Positions 1 through 7,395 of a DNA stretch of 15,079 nucleotides are shown one piece after another (the first letter of the stretch is position 1; each line of letters begins with the position of its first letter). Position numbers and translations under genes: made by a program. This DNA is from Pelagophyceae sp. CCMP2097 (lineage: Eukaryota; Sar; Pelagophyceae). The stretch is taken from positions 11,974 through 27,052 of the forward strand of contig MU657649.1 in the NCBI GenBank assembly GCA_026770575.1. The letters run 5' to 3'. The notes below the pieces were generated by a model. The model had not been told where the DNA came from. It saw nothing but the letters and a program-made list of their open reading frames with translations, and made no database searches.

Positions 1-105
1 GTGCCTTGGACCGGCCTCCATGCGCAGTGTGCGTCACGTGGCCATCTCCCTTTCCAAATGTTTCGCCCTATGACCTGAACACACATGCGGGCGATGGGCA
101 CTCTA

Positions 106-126
106 CAAGGGGGGGTCAACATGAAA
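106..126 (+). repeat. Left terminal inverted repeat of the DNA transposon
   Basis: This 21-bp arm starts CAAGGGGGGGTCAACATG and matches the reverse complement of 5254-5274 at every base, including a run of seven G. It is preceded by TA at 104-105. Confidence 0.85.
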
Positions 127-539
127 ATGCCGCGAATTCCCTCACCTCCACAGCACGTTTGAGAAGACTTTGAGTGGCTGGACATGTCCGGCTCGTCCCA
201 AGGTGTCGGGCTGGAGGCTGAACTCTCCCGTTTTTCGCGTATACCGCGCGCAATCTCGATTTCAGCGTCGCCAAAAGCTGGTTTGAGGTGGTTCTCCATT
301 GTCTTCGTCTGAGTTCAGCCTCCCTGCCGCTTCATTGGGGCCGGCTCTACACCCTGGCGTCGCCAGAGTCCGGCCTAGTGGCCCATGGAGGTGAGGGATT
401 TCACCCAAAATTTAGGCTATGGGCTCCATTTTGTAAGTTATGGGTTCCTTTTTATTCAAACTTGGCCGACTGTCGTTGCCCTGGGAACAGGGCCCACCAC
501 GATCAGTTGACGACGTTTGGGACCACGTCGGGGCCGGGG
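127..539. other. Left subterminal region of the transposon, no clear gene
   Basis: No ATG-initiated frame connects convincingly to the transposase. The frame used by the N-terminal coding part is open back to about 288 but has no ATG upstream of the conserved stretch, so the real start, or an upstream exon, is unresolved. A 13-bp inverted repeat (GGAGGCTGAACTC at 213-225 and its complement at 311-323) lies here and might be a subterminal binding site or simply a hairpin. Two similar ATGGGYTCC-type blocks occur near 419 and 440. Confidence 0.4.
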
Positions 540-920
540 GACCGGCCCTACCTGGCACGTGTCGCAGCGGCGACAGATTTCAAGGGCGCGGATGCGTTAT
601 ACAAAGCGATAGACGAGAAAGCCTGGGTGAGGACCTCGAAATGGAGGGCCACCAGAATGACCGGGTCGAACTCCGGCTTATGGGGACTGCGGTTCCTGAA
701 GCGGAACAGGCATACGGAGACGAAGGGCACGCTCACGTGGGCGTCGAAGGCGGACGGCGCCAAGTTCGACACGGAGGACGAGGCGACGGCTGCGATCGTC
801 GACTGATGGACTGCGGCGGAGCAGTACAAGGGCAATGCGACGCAGTGCGCCGCACTCGCGAGAGCCTCCGCCGAGCCTCCGGTCGGCCTCGCCGCCGCCG
901 CGTCCGACGACGACGAGGCA

Positions 921-950
<30 letters not shown>
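921..950 (+). repeat. (GCC)10 microsatellite coding an alanine run
   Basis: Ten perfect GCC triplets are followed by GAC/GCC/TCC variants to about 1000. In the transposase frame they encode poly-Ala and then Ala/Ser/Asp. All six frames look open here because of the triplet composition, which produces several false ORFs. Confidence 0.9.
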
Positions 951-951
<1 letters not shown>

Positions 952-1123
952 ACGCCGCCTCCGACGCCGACGCCGCCTCCGACGACGCGCGCGATGCCGC
1001 GAGAGCCTCCGACGATGCTCCGGTCGACGTCGCTGGCGCCGCCGCCGACGGCGCCGCCGTCGACGGTGGCGTTGCCGCCGCCTCCGACGACGACGACTGG
1101 GAGGATGACGCCTCCGAAGACGA

Positions 1124-1328
1124 CGCCTCCGAAGACGACGCCCACGACATGCTGCCGCCGCCGCCGCCGAAGCCGCTCCCCGTCTTTTACAATCGTTATC
1201 GCGTCGACGCCGCGCGCGCGTCGAATCGGGAAAAGTCGAGCTTCGCCGACGACAACGTCCATGCCGCGCTCGTGGAGCTCGTCAAAAGCTCTCGCGAGGC
1301 CTTGCGGGCGCAGTTGGCGCGTTTTTCG
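1124..1328 (+). repeat. 205-bp tandem duplication, copy 1
   Basis: This begins CGCCTCCGAAGACGACGCCC and is followed directly by copy 2 at 1329-1533. I found two mismatches (1227 C versus 1432 T, and 1231 A versus 1436 C). The period of 205 is not a multiple of three, so the protein segment is in frame 3 here and in frame 1 in copy 2. Confidence 0.95.
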
Positions 1329-1533
1329 CGCCTCCGAAGACGACGCCCACGACATGCTGCCGCCGCCGCCGCCGAAGCCGCTCCCCGTCTTTTACAATCG
1401 TTATCGCGTCGACGCCGCGCGCGCGTCGAATTGGGCAAAGTCGAGCTTCGCCGACGACAACGTCCATGCCGCGCTCGTGGAGCTCGTCAAAAGCTCTCGC
1501 GAGGCCTTGCGGGCGCAGTTGGCGCGTTTTTCG
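1329..1533 (+). repeat. 205-bp tandem duplication, copy 2
   Basis: This is a near-identical copy of 1124-1328. It is in the same frame as the downstream transposase and ends GCGCGTTTTTCG, after which the unique sequence AAGGAGAGG starts. Confidence 0.95.
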
Positions 1534-2346
1534 AAGGAGAGGGCGAAGAAGAGTATGCCGGTGCGCAAGAATTTGGGCCGTCGCAAATCTACGGGCAATC
1601 GCACCTTCGCGCAGAAAGCGGCCGCCGCGGCGACGATCGAGCGGCGTGCGGTGACCATCGACGAGCGCAACAAGGAGTTTTTGCCGCACGTCGAGCGCCT
1701 CCACGCGCTGATCTGCACCAAAATGACGCACACGCTGCTCGTCGGCTTCGACGAGACGAAAGACTTGCTGGTGCAATTCACCGAGGGCCAGGTGGCGCAC
1801 TGCAAGGCGCAGTGCGACGCGCTGCACGACTACCTGCGGATGGTCATCACCTGCAACACCGGCGACCCGGGGGGATTGACGCAGCGCGAGTGCGCCGAGG
1901 AGGCGGCGTTTCGCACGGAAGGCAAGGCGACCGCCAAGACGATCCAGAAGTGGTACAACCACAACTACGTCGCAAACGAGGGCCTGCTCGCGCCGAGGGA
2001 CTCGGGCCTGTACAAGCGCGACATCTTCGTCGAGTGGTTCGTGGATCAGAGCGACCTCGTGTCTCGATTCGTCGCGGCGCTCAAAGCCAACCTGCGCCAC
2101 ATGTCGCTGCAAAAGGCGGCCGATCTCCTCAACATCGTGTTGAAGTACGACTACGACGACGCCGAGGACGCGATCAACGATGCGGTGCGCGACGACGGGG
2201 CGCACGCCGACGCGGCGCACGGCGACACGGCGCGCGACGGCGCGGCGCGCGACGGCGCGGTGGACGGCCACGACGCGGTGCGCGACGGCGCGGCGCGCGG
2301 CGCGGCGGACGACGGCATAGACTGCGACGGTGCGTCCCACAACTGA
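1354..2346 (+). pseudogene. Transposase middle segment with HTH-like DNA-binding region (frame 1)
   Basis: This frame opens with the copy-2 version of MLPPPPPKPLPVFY and a Lys/Arg-rich stretch (KKSMPVRKNLGRRKS). A helical region follows (FLPHVERLHALICTKMTH), then an HTH-like block: TQRECAEEAAF, KTIQKWYNHNYVANEG, LLAPRDSGLYKRDIF. In large fungal and algal relatives of Tc1/mariner transposases, a similar region (resembling TIRRW, then a 'GKLxxPRRG'-type motif) precedes the catalytic core; that match is from memory. The end is a low-complexity (A/R)RDGA repeat, then TGA at 2344-2346. The frame continues open beyond that stop, so this is one gene with the next entry. The first ATG of the frame (1354) lies inside the duplication and is unlikely to be the native start. 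Confidence 0.6.
2190..2316 (+). repeat. Degenerate GACGGCGCGGCGCGC coding repeat
   Basis: Variants of a 15-bp unit (GACGGCGCGGCGCGC, best at 2235-2265) repeat here and encode DGAAR-type acidic/basic low complexity. The segment lies between the HTH-like region and the catalytic part and would be a flexible linker. Confidence 0.65.
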
Positions 2347-2392
2347 AGATGCCGGGCATCGACGCCGCGGTTCGGCGGTGCCGTGCGCATAG
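2330..2392 (+). other. Candidate 63-nt intron spanning the in-frame TGA
   Basis: A GTGCGT donor-like site at 2330 and a CATAG acceptor-like site ending at 2392 bracket the TGA at 2344-2346. The interval is 63 nt, so removing it would keep frame 1 open from 1354 to 4809. The alternative is a simple nonsense mutation. No branch point or pyrimidine tract is convincing in this GC-rich stretch. Confidence 0.3.
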
Positions 2393-4809
2393 GCGCGGCG
2401 GGCGACGACGTGGCGCGGGACACCACGGAGCGCGACGCCGCCGACTTTGACGGCACGGCCCACGGCGGCGCGACGACGGCCTCAGTGCGCTCGGTCAAGC
2501 CCGGCAGAGGATGCAAGCGGCTCCGCAAAGAACTCCCGGACTGGTACCAGCCGCCGTCGAGCAGCCGTGCTCGCGACGTGCGGTCCTTCATCCACGACCG
2601 CTTCGGCATCCAGTGGCCGTTTTTGAAAGGCGGGACGCTGCGCCGGATCCTTGCGCACCCAGCGGTCGAGGCCAAGTACATGCCGTACACGAAGTCGTAT
2701 TACACGGACTCGCACGAGAAGCAGGTGGAATACCGACGTGACTTCCTCGTGCGCGACAAGGTGATTGAGCTCCTCGCGCACAAGTGGATCCAGCTGCCGC
2801 TCGCCGAGGCGGAGACGGTCATCGACCAGCACAAGAAGACGAACCCGAACGCGGAAAAGGACCTCGAGCCGCACTACTTTACCGTGGACGCGGACGCCGC
2901 CTTCGGCGCGCCGGGCGAGCGATATGTGGAGTTCAACGTGAACTCGTCCGCCGTCTTCGAGCCGTTCGCGACTGCGCACCGGATGGGCGGCAGCCTTAGC
3001 GTCCGCAACTTCCCGACGGGCGTTCCTCGACCCGGCGATCCGAAGCCGGCCATCGTCGTCGGCCAGGATGAGACGACGTACGCGGCGTTCGCGGCTCCGC
3101 AGCGGGTCTGGCGAATCGGCGGCGTTATCGAAATGCGCCCGAAGACGGAGGGCCCAAAGGTGATGTGCTCGGGCTGGGTATCTCGCGCCGCGCCGTTTGG
3201 GTTTCCGCTGAACCAGCGGCAGCTCGACGCCGTCAACGCGCGGCGCGCGGGAAAGTCTTACCCGTCGCCTGTGGGCTGCGACGTCGCGGAGGCATACGTC
3301 CGGCTGCAGGCCAAGGACGGTGTCATGGCCCCTACGGGCTTGAAGCCGGCGCTGGTCGTCGACCCGCTGGTGAAGGAGTTGTGGCACCGCGACGGCGTGG
3401 CGGCCGAGGAGCAGTACGTGTGCGCGCCGGGCGCGCGCTGGCTCTTCGTTGGCAAGGCGAACGAGGGCTACTGGACGCACGACCACACGGTCGTCCACTC
3501 TGTCGACATGATTGACGTTTTTGACGAGCTTTATGGCAAGTACGCGCGGGACCACCCGTCGTGGGACATCGGCTACGAGTGCCAGGCAATGTTCCACTTC
3601 GACTGGAGCAGCGGCCACGGCGCGCTTAAGGTCGGCGGTCTGAACGCGAAGACGATGGCCGGCGGCTACGGCGGAGCGCAGGAGATTACGCGCGACGCCG
3701 CCATCGAGCGCGAGAACGGATACCTCGGGCCGTACGACGCCAAGATGAAGATCGACGGCGTCGAGGTCGACTGCAAGCTTCGGCCCGGCGACACGCAGAG
3801 CGGCACGTTCAACGAGGTGTCGCGGCCGCCTTTTTATGACGCGGACAAGGCCCCTGGCACAGGAATCCGCGACGAGGCACGAAAGGCGCCGGCCGGCGCC
3901 AAGGACTACGCCGCGATGAAGAAGGCGTTCGAGGAGAACACGGAGGCCGAGTCGCAGCTCGCGGCGAGCGGCTGGGACTTTGATGGCCTCAACAAGAAAT
4001 TCGTCGAGGCTTACGTCCGAGTGCGGACGCCTCCGCCGCCGAAGAAGAACTTGTCGCCGGTCCCCAAAGGGCTGAAGCCGGCGATCGTCCTCGAGGCGCG
4101 GCGACTCTACTCGGAGAGCGCCCCCGTCGTGCTGGTCCTCTGCGCGCCGCCCGCCGGCTTTGACGTTTGGACGCGCGCGACGGCATCCGTGGACGAGTCG
4201 GGCTGGCTCAACGAGGCAAAAGGGCTGAAGCACTACCTTTGGGAGCGTGGCTTCTGGCACCCCTCCGACACGCAGACGCTCGACGGCGCGCTGGACGACA
4301 CCGGCGCGATGAAGGGCTGGAAGGCGAAGCGTGCGGACGGCGCCGAGATTTTTATCTCTTCGTCGCTGCGCGAGGTCGCCGCCTCTTTGTTCGACTTTGA
4401 GAACGAGGTCACGCAGCTGCAGCAGCTCATCTGCGACCTGGGCCACCAGATGGACAAGACGCCAAAGTGCCACCCGGAAATCGCGGGCGAGGGCATCGAG
4501 CTGGTGTGGAGCAAGTCGGCTTGGGACTTTCGCCACAACACCAACTCGGGCAAGGTGAAGGACCTGCTGCGCAACGCGCTGCAGTCGCAGAGGCCGGAGA
4601 TCCTCACGATGCAGCGCCTGCGACGCTTCGAGCGGATGGTGTGGCGGTACAAGATGGTCTACCGGGTTTTCGCCGCGGGCGACGCCAACGCCGTCGAGCA
4701 CCGCGAGATCGAGCGCCTCCAGTGCACGATGAAGAAGCACCGCGGCTGCGACTACGAGCTCAAGATCGTCGAGGGCAACGTCGTCTCTAAGGCCGGCCTC
4801 CTGAATTGA
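2383..4809 (+). CDS. DDE transposase catalytic segment, Tc1/mariner superfamily
   Basis: This long frame (808 codons from 2383; open from 2347, no ATG before 2680) would cut and join transposon ends in the nucleus. From the N terminus it has a helical, HTH-like part containing YYTDSHEKQVEYRRDFL, which resembles the 'G.Y.DGHER.DVVEYR' block of related transposases. Catalytic motif 1 is GQDETTYAAF (Asp at residue 229, codon 3067). Next come GKANEGYW and motif 2, FHFDWSSGH (Asp 407, codon 3601), then NAKTMAGGYGG. The C terminus has GLKHYLWERGFW, GHQMDKTPKCHPEI and GIELVWSKSAWDFR (Glu 706, codon 4498), ending in a basic RRFERMVWRYKMVYR tail. D-D and D-E spacings of about 178 and 299 residues far exceed the D34E of mariner. 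A module like AYVR...GLKPALVV occurs twice (about 3284-3380 and 4003-4098). It is the 3' part of a gene broken upstream. The superfamily is solid; the subfamily is not named. Confidence 0.8.
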   Translation: MRIGAAGDDVARDTTERDAADFDGTAHGGATTASVRSVKPGRGCKRLRKELPDWYQPPSSSRARDVRSFIHDRFGIQWPFLKGGTLRRILAHPAVEAKYMPYTKSYYTDSHEKQVEYRRDFLVRDKVIELLAHKWIQLPLAEAETVIDQHKKTNPNAEKDLEPHYFTVDADAAFGAPGERYVEFNVNSSAVFEPFATAHRMGGSLSVRNFPTGVPRPGDPKPAIVVGQDETTYAAFAAPQRVWRIGGVIEMRPKTEGPKVMCSGWVSRAAPFGFPLNQRQLDAVNARRAGKSYPSPVGCDVAEAYVRLQAKDGVMAPTGLKPALVVDPLVKELWHRDGVAAEEQYVCAPGARWLFVGKANEGYWTHDHTVVHSVDMIDVFDELYGKYARDHPSWDIGYECQAMFHFDWSSGHGALKVGGLNAKTMAGGYGGAQEITRDAAIERENGYLGPYDAKMKIDGVEVDCKLRPGDTQSGTFNEVSRPPFYDADKAPGTGIRDEARKAPAGAKDYAAMKKAFEENTEAESQLAASGWDFDGLNKKFVEAYVRVRTPPPPKKNLSPVPKGLKPAIVLEARRLYSESAPVVLVLCAPPAGFDVWTRATASVDESGWLNEAKGLKHYLWERGFWHPSDTQTLDGALDDTGAMKGWKAKRADGAEIFISSSLREVAASLFDFENEVTQLQQLICDLGHQMDKTPKCHPEIAGEGIELVWSKSAWDFRHNTNSGKVKDLLRNALQSQRPEILTMQRLRRFERMVWRYKMVYRVFAAGDANAVEHREIERLQCTMKKHRGCDYELKIVEGNVVSKAGLLN

Positions 4810-4935
4810 GCGGCCCTCAACGCTGCAGCCGCGCCGGCACGTCTTTCGCGACGCCCGACTTTTTGTGAACCCGTTCGAAGTTTCGAACCCGACCATAGGA
4901 AGTGCTCCGCCGGCCGGTGTTCGTAAACCTCGTTC

Positions 4936-4946
4936 TATATATAATA
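4936..4946 (+). promoter_or_regulatory. TATA-box-like run inside the transposon tail
   Basis: TATATATAATA is an isolated AT-rich block in GC-rich DNA, about 50 bp before an ATG at 4995. It could be a promoter for a small transcript or part of the transposase 3' end. No start site is visible. Confidence 0.25.
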
Positions 4947-4994
4947 CATCTTCACAAAGCGTCTCTTCCCGCGCGCCTCCGCCAAGTCACGCCC

Positions 4995-5117
4995 ATGCCG
5001 ACGTCGCAGCCCGGGCACGCCAGCCCCGGGCTCGAAAGAGACCCGAGCGCTGAGGGTCGCCGCAAAGCGAGGCAGGAAATAATCGCTAATTGGAGGCTCG
5101 TGATAGGCTTAAATTAG
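4995..5117 (+). CDS. Doubtful 40-codon ORF downstream of the TATA-like run
   Basis: An ATG in a GCCC context opens a 40-residue frame (starts MPTSQPGHASPG, ends ANWRLVIGLN). It matches nothing I recognise. Its only support is its position after a TATA-like sequence inside the transposon, and a chance ORF is at least as likely. Confidence 0.12.
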   Translation: MPTSQPGHASPGLERDPSAEGRRKARQEIIANWRLVIGLN

Positions 5118-5152
5118 TCGCTAAACTGAAATACTGCCGACGCCAAAACTCT

Positions 5153-5187
5153 AGACGTCGGGGACTTTTCCTCCCCGAGGGGCGTCT
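5153..5187 (+). terminator. Strong hairpin near the right transposon end
   Basis: AGACG plus TCGGGGA (5153-5164) pair with TCCCCGA (5172-5178) and CGTCT (5183-5187), leaving a 7-nt loop (CTTTTCC) and a GGGG bulge. It may fold in the RNA at the 3' end or act as a subterminal DNA structure. The terminator label is a guess. Confidence 0.35.
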
Positions 5188-5253
5188 CCAGGGACAACTA
5201 ACATCCCACCAACCTTATTTTCGGACGAGAAAATTGCATCTGAGTGGAATCCG

Positions 5254-5274
5254 TTTCATGTTGACCCCCCCTTG
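5254..5274 (-). repeat. Right terminal inverted repeat of the DNA transposon
   Basis: This is the reverse complement of 106-126 over 21 bp and is followed by TA at 5275-5276. With the left arm it defines the element boundary. Confidence 0.85.
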
Positions 5275-5473
5275 TAGCAGGGCTGGAGGACGCCACAGGT
5301 ATGGTCCGGCTAGGATCGACTTGCGGGCAACCACATGAAATGGGCGCACCAAGCCGAACGCACCGCTCGCTCCTAGCCAGCGCCCCCGCAACCGCGCGCC
5401 CTGGGCTGGTGCCAAATTAGCACCACGAGTTCCCAGACCAAGTCCGCTGGGACCGTTATTCAAGTCCACAGAG

Positions 5474-5790
5474 TGGTGCAGTCGCTTAGAGGACACTTTG
5501 TAACGCGAGTAAGCTGGCTTAAGTTCAGTCCCATTTCGATGGCGGTGACGCACCGGCGAAAGAAGGACCGGCACATCCGGCCCGAGCCCCGCGCCACCCT
5601 CGCAAGCGCGCGCAGCAGCATGCTGCATTGGCGCGCGTCTTGTTTTTGTTTAGCGACTAAGGGTGACCTCTGGAATAGACAGACGGACCGACAAAATTGC
5701 GCATGGGCGATCTTCAATGACGACCCCAGGGAAAAGGGGCCTAGATTTTATCAAATCCAAATACCCCCTCCGGGGGTCCGAAAAGGCCTC
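5474..5790 (+). repeat. Dispersed repeat family, copy A (longest)
   Basis: The 5' part (GGTGCAGTCGCTTAG, GGACACTT, AACGCGAGTA, GTCCCATTTCGATG, GGCGAAAGAAGGAC) matches copy B at 7977-8107. The 3' part (CGCGCCACCCTCGCAA, GCAGCATGCTGCAT, AGACAGACGGA, GACAAAATTGC, GATCTTCAAT, AAAAGGGG) matches copy C at 9062-9325. A therefore spans the family's known length, about 315 bp. A 3' palindrome-like CCCCCTCCGGGGG closes the unit. It has no coding capacity I trust. It could be a SINE or MITE; no clear A/B box, poly-A tail or target duplication was found. Confidence 0.7.
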
Positions 5791-6950
5791 AACGGAAAAT
5801 GGTCGGCTTTCAACGGAATGGTTGGCTTTCTCTCTCAAACTTCGAACTGGGAGGCACTGCCCCGCCGCGCACCGACGTTCCCTTGGGTCAGGAGTGTCGC
5901 GACGGACGCGCCACGGCGTCTATACCCCGGGATCGCGAGCCTCCTCTCCCCCGGTGGCGCACGGGCTGTTTTCGGTGTCTCTGAGAATGGTGTCGCCCAA
6001 AGCGCTCCAACTTCCCAATGCGGCCGAACAGCCCCAATATGAAGCCGGGCCCATGCTCGGGAGGTACCATGCGTACGCGCACAGCCGCCAGACCTCGCCT
6101 GGCGGCTTGGGGAAGGCCGTCGGGCCTAGGCTGGGCAGCCCCACTTTTGCGCGTTCGTTTGGGCGAAAATTGGCTCGCTGCGCAATTGCGCTGCGCTCGA
6201 TAATCGCGCCTCGAGGGGGTTATATCAAATTCTAAGTACTGCGCGCATGTTCCAATGTCAAATTGCCAGAATTTAATTTTAAAACGAGATTCCATTGAAC
6301 TTGGGGCGCGAGTATTTCAGCGCGGACCCCGTCCGCGGAGCTAAAGTTGACGGATCTTGAAAGCCTGCATCGAGGCGCGTCGACTCCATCAAACAGTTTG
6401 TCTCAATTCGAGAATCGTGATTTTGAGAAGCGGGTCTATGAATCTCAACTAAGTCCTGATGTTGATGTTGATTTTGCCGTCTTATCGTGATATTTTACGA
6501 CCATGTGCCAACTGCAGGATTGGAAGCACGGAAATTGTGCTTTATGTTATAGCGCGGGTCTATACGTACTCGCGTAGCATGGGCCTGTACCGTACGAGCG
6601 CCGCGAGTGGCGCTTCAGACGAGCCAAAACTGGCGTTTGGGTTTCTAGTTTGAGCGTTTTAAACAGAAGGTTTTGGTGGTACAGGGCATTTCGGGACTCA
6701 GGGCGGCGTCTTCTGTTACCCCCAACAGGAGCATAACCCTTGTCGGTGGGCCCCGCACGCTGGGGGAAGACCAAGCGACCAGGCGCTTCAGCGTCGCCAC
6801 CCCCCCAAACCCCCAAGCACCCGCGGGATTGGCGCCCAGCCACCCAGGCGCCGGCGGCAGGCCAGGAGGTCGCGGTCGGCGGTCCATAGTCGACATGCCC
6901 TCGAGCGCGGCCCTGGAAGCGGCCATCGAGGCGCTGCCAGAAGAAGGCAC
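5791..6950. other. Gene-poor stretch with nothing recognised
   Basis: Several frames of 60-190 codons are open here, but they overlap on both strands and show no motif or credible start. The stretch at 6240-6670 is less GC-rich than its surroundings. I see no RNA gene, and the only repeat end is the MITE target site at its right edge. Confidence 0.5.
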
Positions 6951-6958
6951 GTTGCTGC
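6951..6958 (+). repeat. MITE target-site duplication, left copy
   Basis: GTTGCTGC is repeated exactly at 7388-7395 on the other side of the element. Confidence 0.65.
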
Positions 6959-7387
6959 TATAGGTGGCAATATGCAGTGTATATATATATGGGCACTGTA
7001 TTATACTGTATATACATGTATATACATATACACTCGTATATACAATATAATTTAGTGGCTAGTCGGGGGTCCCTAGTTGGGGGTCCCTAGTTGGGGTTCA
7101 GCGCCCCATGTCCACTAAAACCCCGGGGGGGGTCGATTTAAGGCCAGTGAAGGGGTTGCGTCCACCCAGACCACCAGCCACTCCAGGGCGGAGGCCATCG
7201 CGGACCGATTCGCGGTCCAGCGACGACCGAAAACGCTGTAATTTCCCAGGGGTTGCACCCAAAGTCAATATATACGACTGTATATACGGCGCCCCAAGAA
7301 ATTCAATACTTTGGTCACTGTATATTACCGTATAGTACTGTACTTGCATATACTGTATATACAAATTAAAATACAGTGCCACCTATA
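6959..7387. mobile_element. 429-bp MITE with 11-bp TIRs and 8-bp target duplication (hAT-like)
   Basis: The terminal arms TATAGGTGGCA (6959-6969) and TGCCACCTATA (7377-7387) are perfect inverted repeats. Both flanks carry the direct repeat GTTGCTGC (6951-6958 and 7388-7395). Eight-base target duplications are typical of hAT elements, so a non-autonomous hAT-type MITE is the best reading. A TA duplication with coincidentally matching flanks is the alternative. Both ends are rich in TATATAC/ACTGTATA motifs, unlike the GC-rich host DNA. There is no transposase. Confidence 0.7.
7065..7092 (+). repeat. 14-bp tandem repeat inside the MITE
   Basis: GGGGGTCCCTAGTT occurs twice in direct succession, with partial matches on both sides. 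Confidence 0.8.
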
Positions 7388-7395
7388 GTTGCTGC
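7388..7395 (+). repeat. MITE target-site duplication, right copy
   Basis: GTTGCTGC is identical to 6951-6958 and directly abuts the right terminal inverted repeat. Confidence 0.65.

Larger units (their letters stand above)
540..1328 (+). pseudogene. Transposase N-terminal segment (frame 3), interrupted by TGA at 804
   Basis: Reading codons that start at 540, the frame encodes a basic, Trp-rich stretch ending in a KFDTEDEATAAIVD block, then an in-frame TGA (804-806). It resumes with WTAAEQYKGNATQC and a long acidic Ala/Asp/Glu linker that includes ten GCC codons (921-950). It then enters the proline-rich MLPPPPPKPLPVFYNRYR segment and the basic-helical SSREALRAQLARFS segment. I recognise no named domain; the KFDTEDEA block is faintly like the end of an AP2/ERF repeat, but I do not call it. 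Overlapping frames here are long only because of GC-rich repeats. Continuity with the downstream transposase is shown by the duplicated 205-bp block, which carries the same protein segment into frame 1. No start codon could be fixed. Confidence 0.5.
4810..5253. other. 3' non-coding tail of the transposon
   Basis: This follows the transposase stop and runs to the right TIR. It contains a TATA-like run, a short doubtful frame at 4995-5117 and a strong hairpin at 5153-5187. No recognisable protein is encoded. Confidence 0.55.
104..5276 (+). mobile_element. Tc1/mariner-superfamily (IS630-like) DNA transposon with TIRs and TA target duplication
   Basis: The ends are a perfect 21-bp inverted repeat at 106-126 and 5254-5274, beginning CAAGGGGGGGTCAACATG when read inward. 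Each is bounded by TA (104-105 and 5275-5276), the target-site duplication expected of the Tc1/mariner/IS630 superfamily. The similarity continues weakly inside both ends (an ATTCC..CTCA block). The interior carries one + strand transposase gene filling about 540-4809, then a 445-bp non-coding tail. At about 5.17 kb the unit is much longer than a classic 1.3-2.4 kb mariner. The transposase is disrupted, so this copy is probably immobile unless helped in trans. Ends and TA are seen directly; the superfamily call combines them with the DDE motifs. Confidence 0.82.

Noticed and set aside
540..806. AP2/ERF DNA-binding domain at the transposase N terminus
   Set aside because: Only the KFDTEDEA block is suggestive; the YRG and WAAEIRD elements are not visible.
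548..1355. Long - strand frames rich in Ser/Ala/Glu or Gly/Val opposite the N-terminal segment
   Set aside because: They are mirror readings of the GCC/GAC triplet repeats; the frame 3/frame 1 + strand readings link to a real transposase.
2482..4896. 804-codon - strand frame opposite the catalytic transposase segment
   Set aside because: Arg/Val/Leu-rich shadow caused by high GC at third positions; no motifs, while the + strand has clear DDE motifs.
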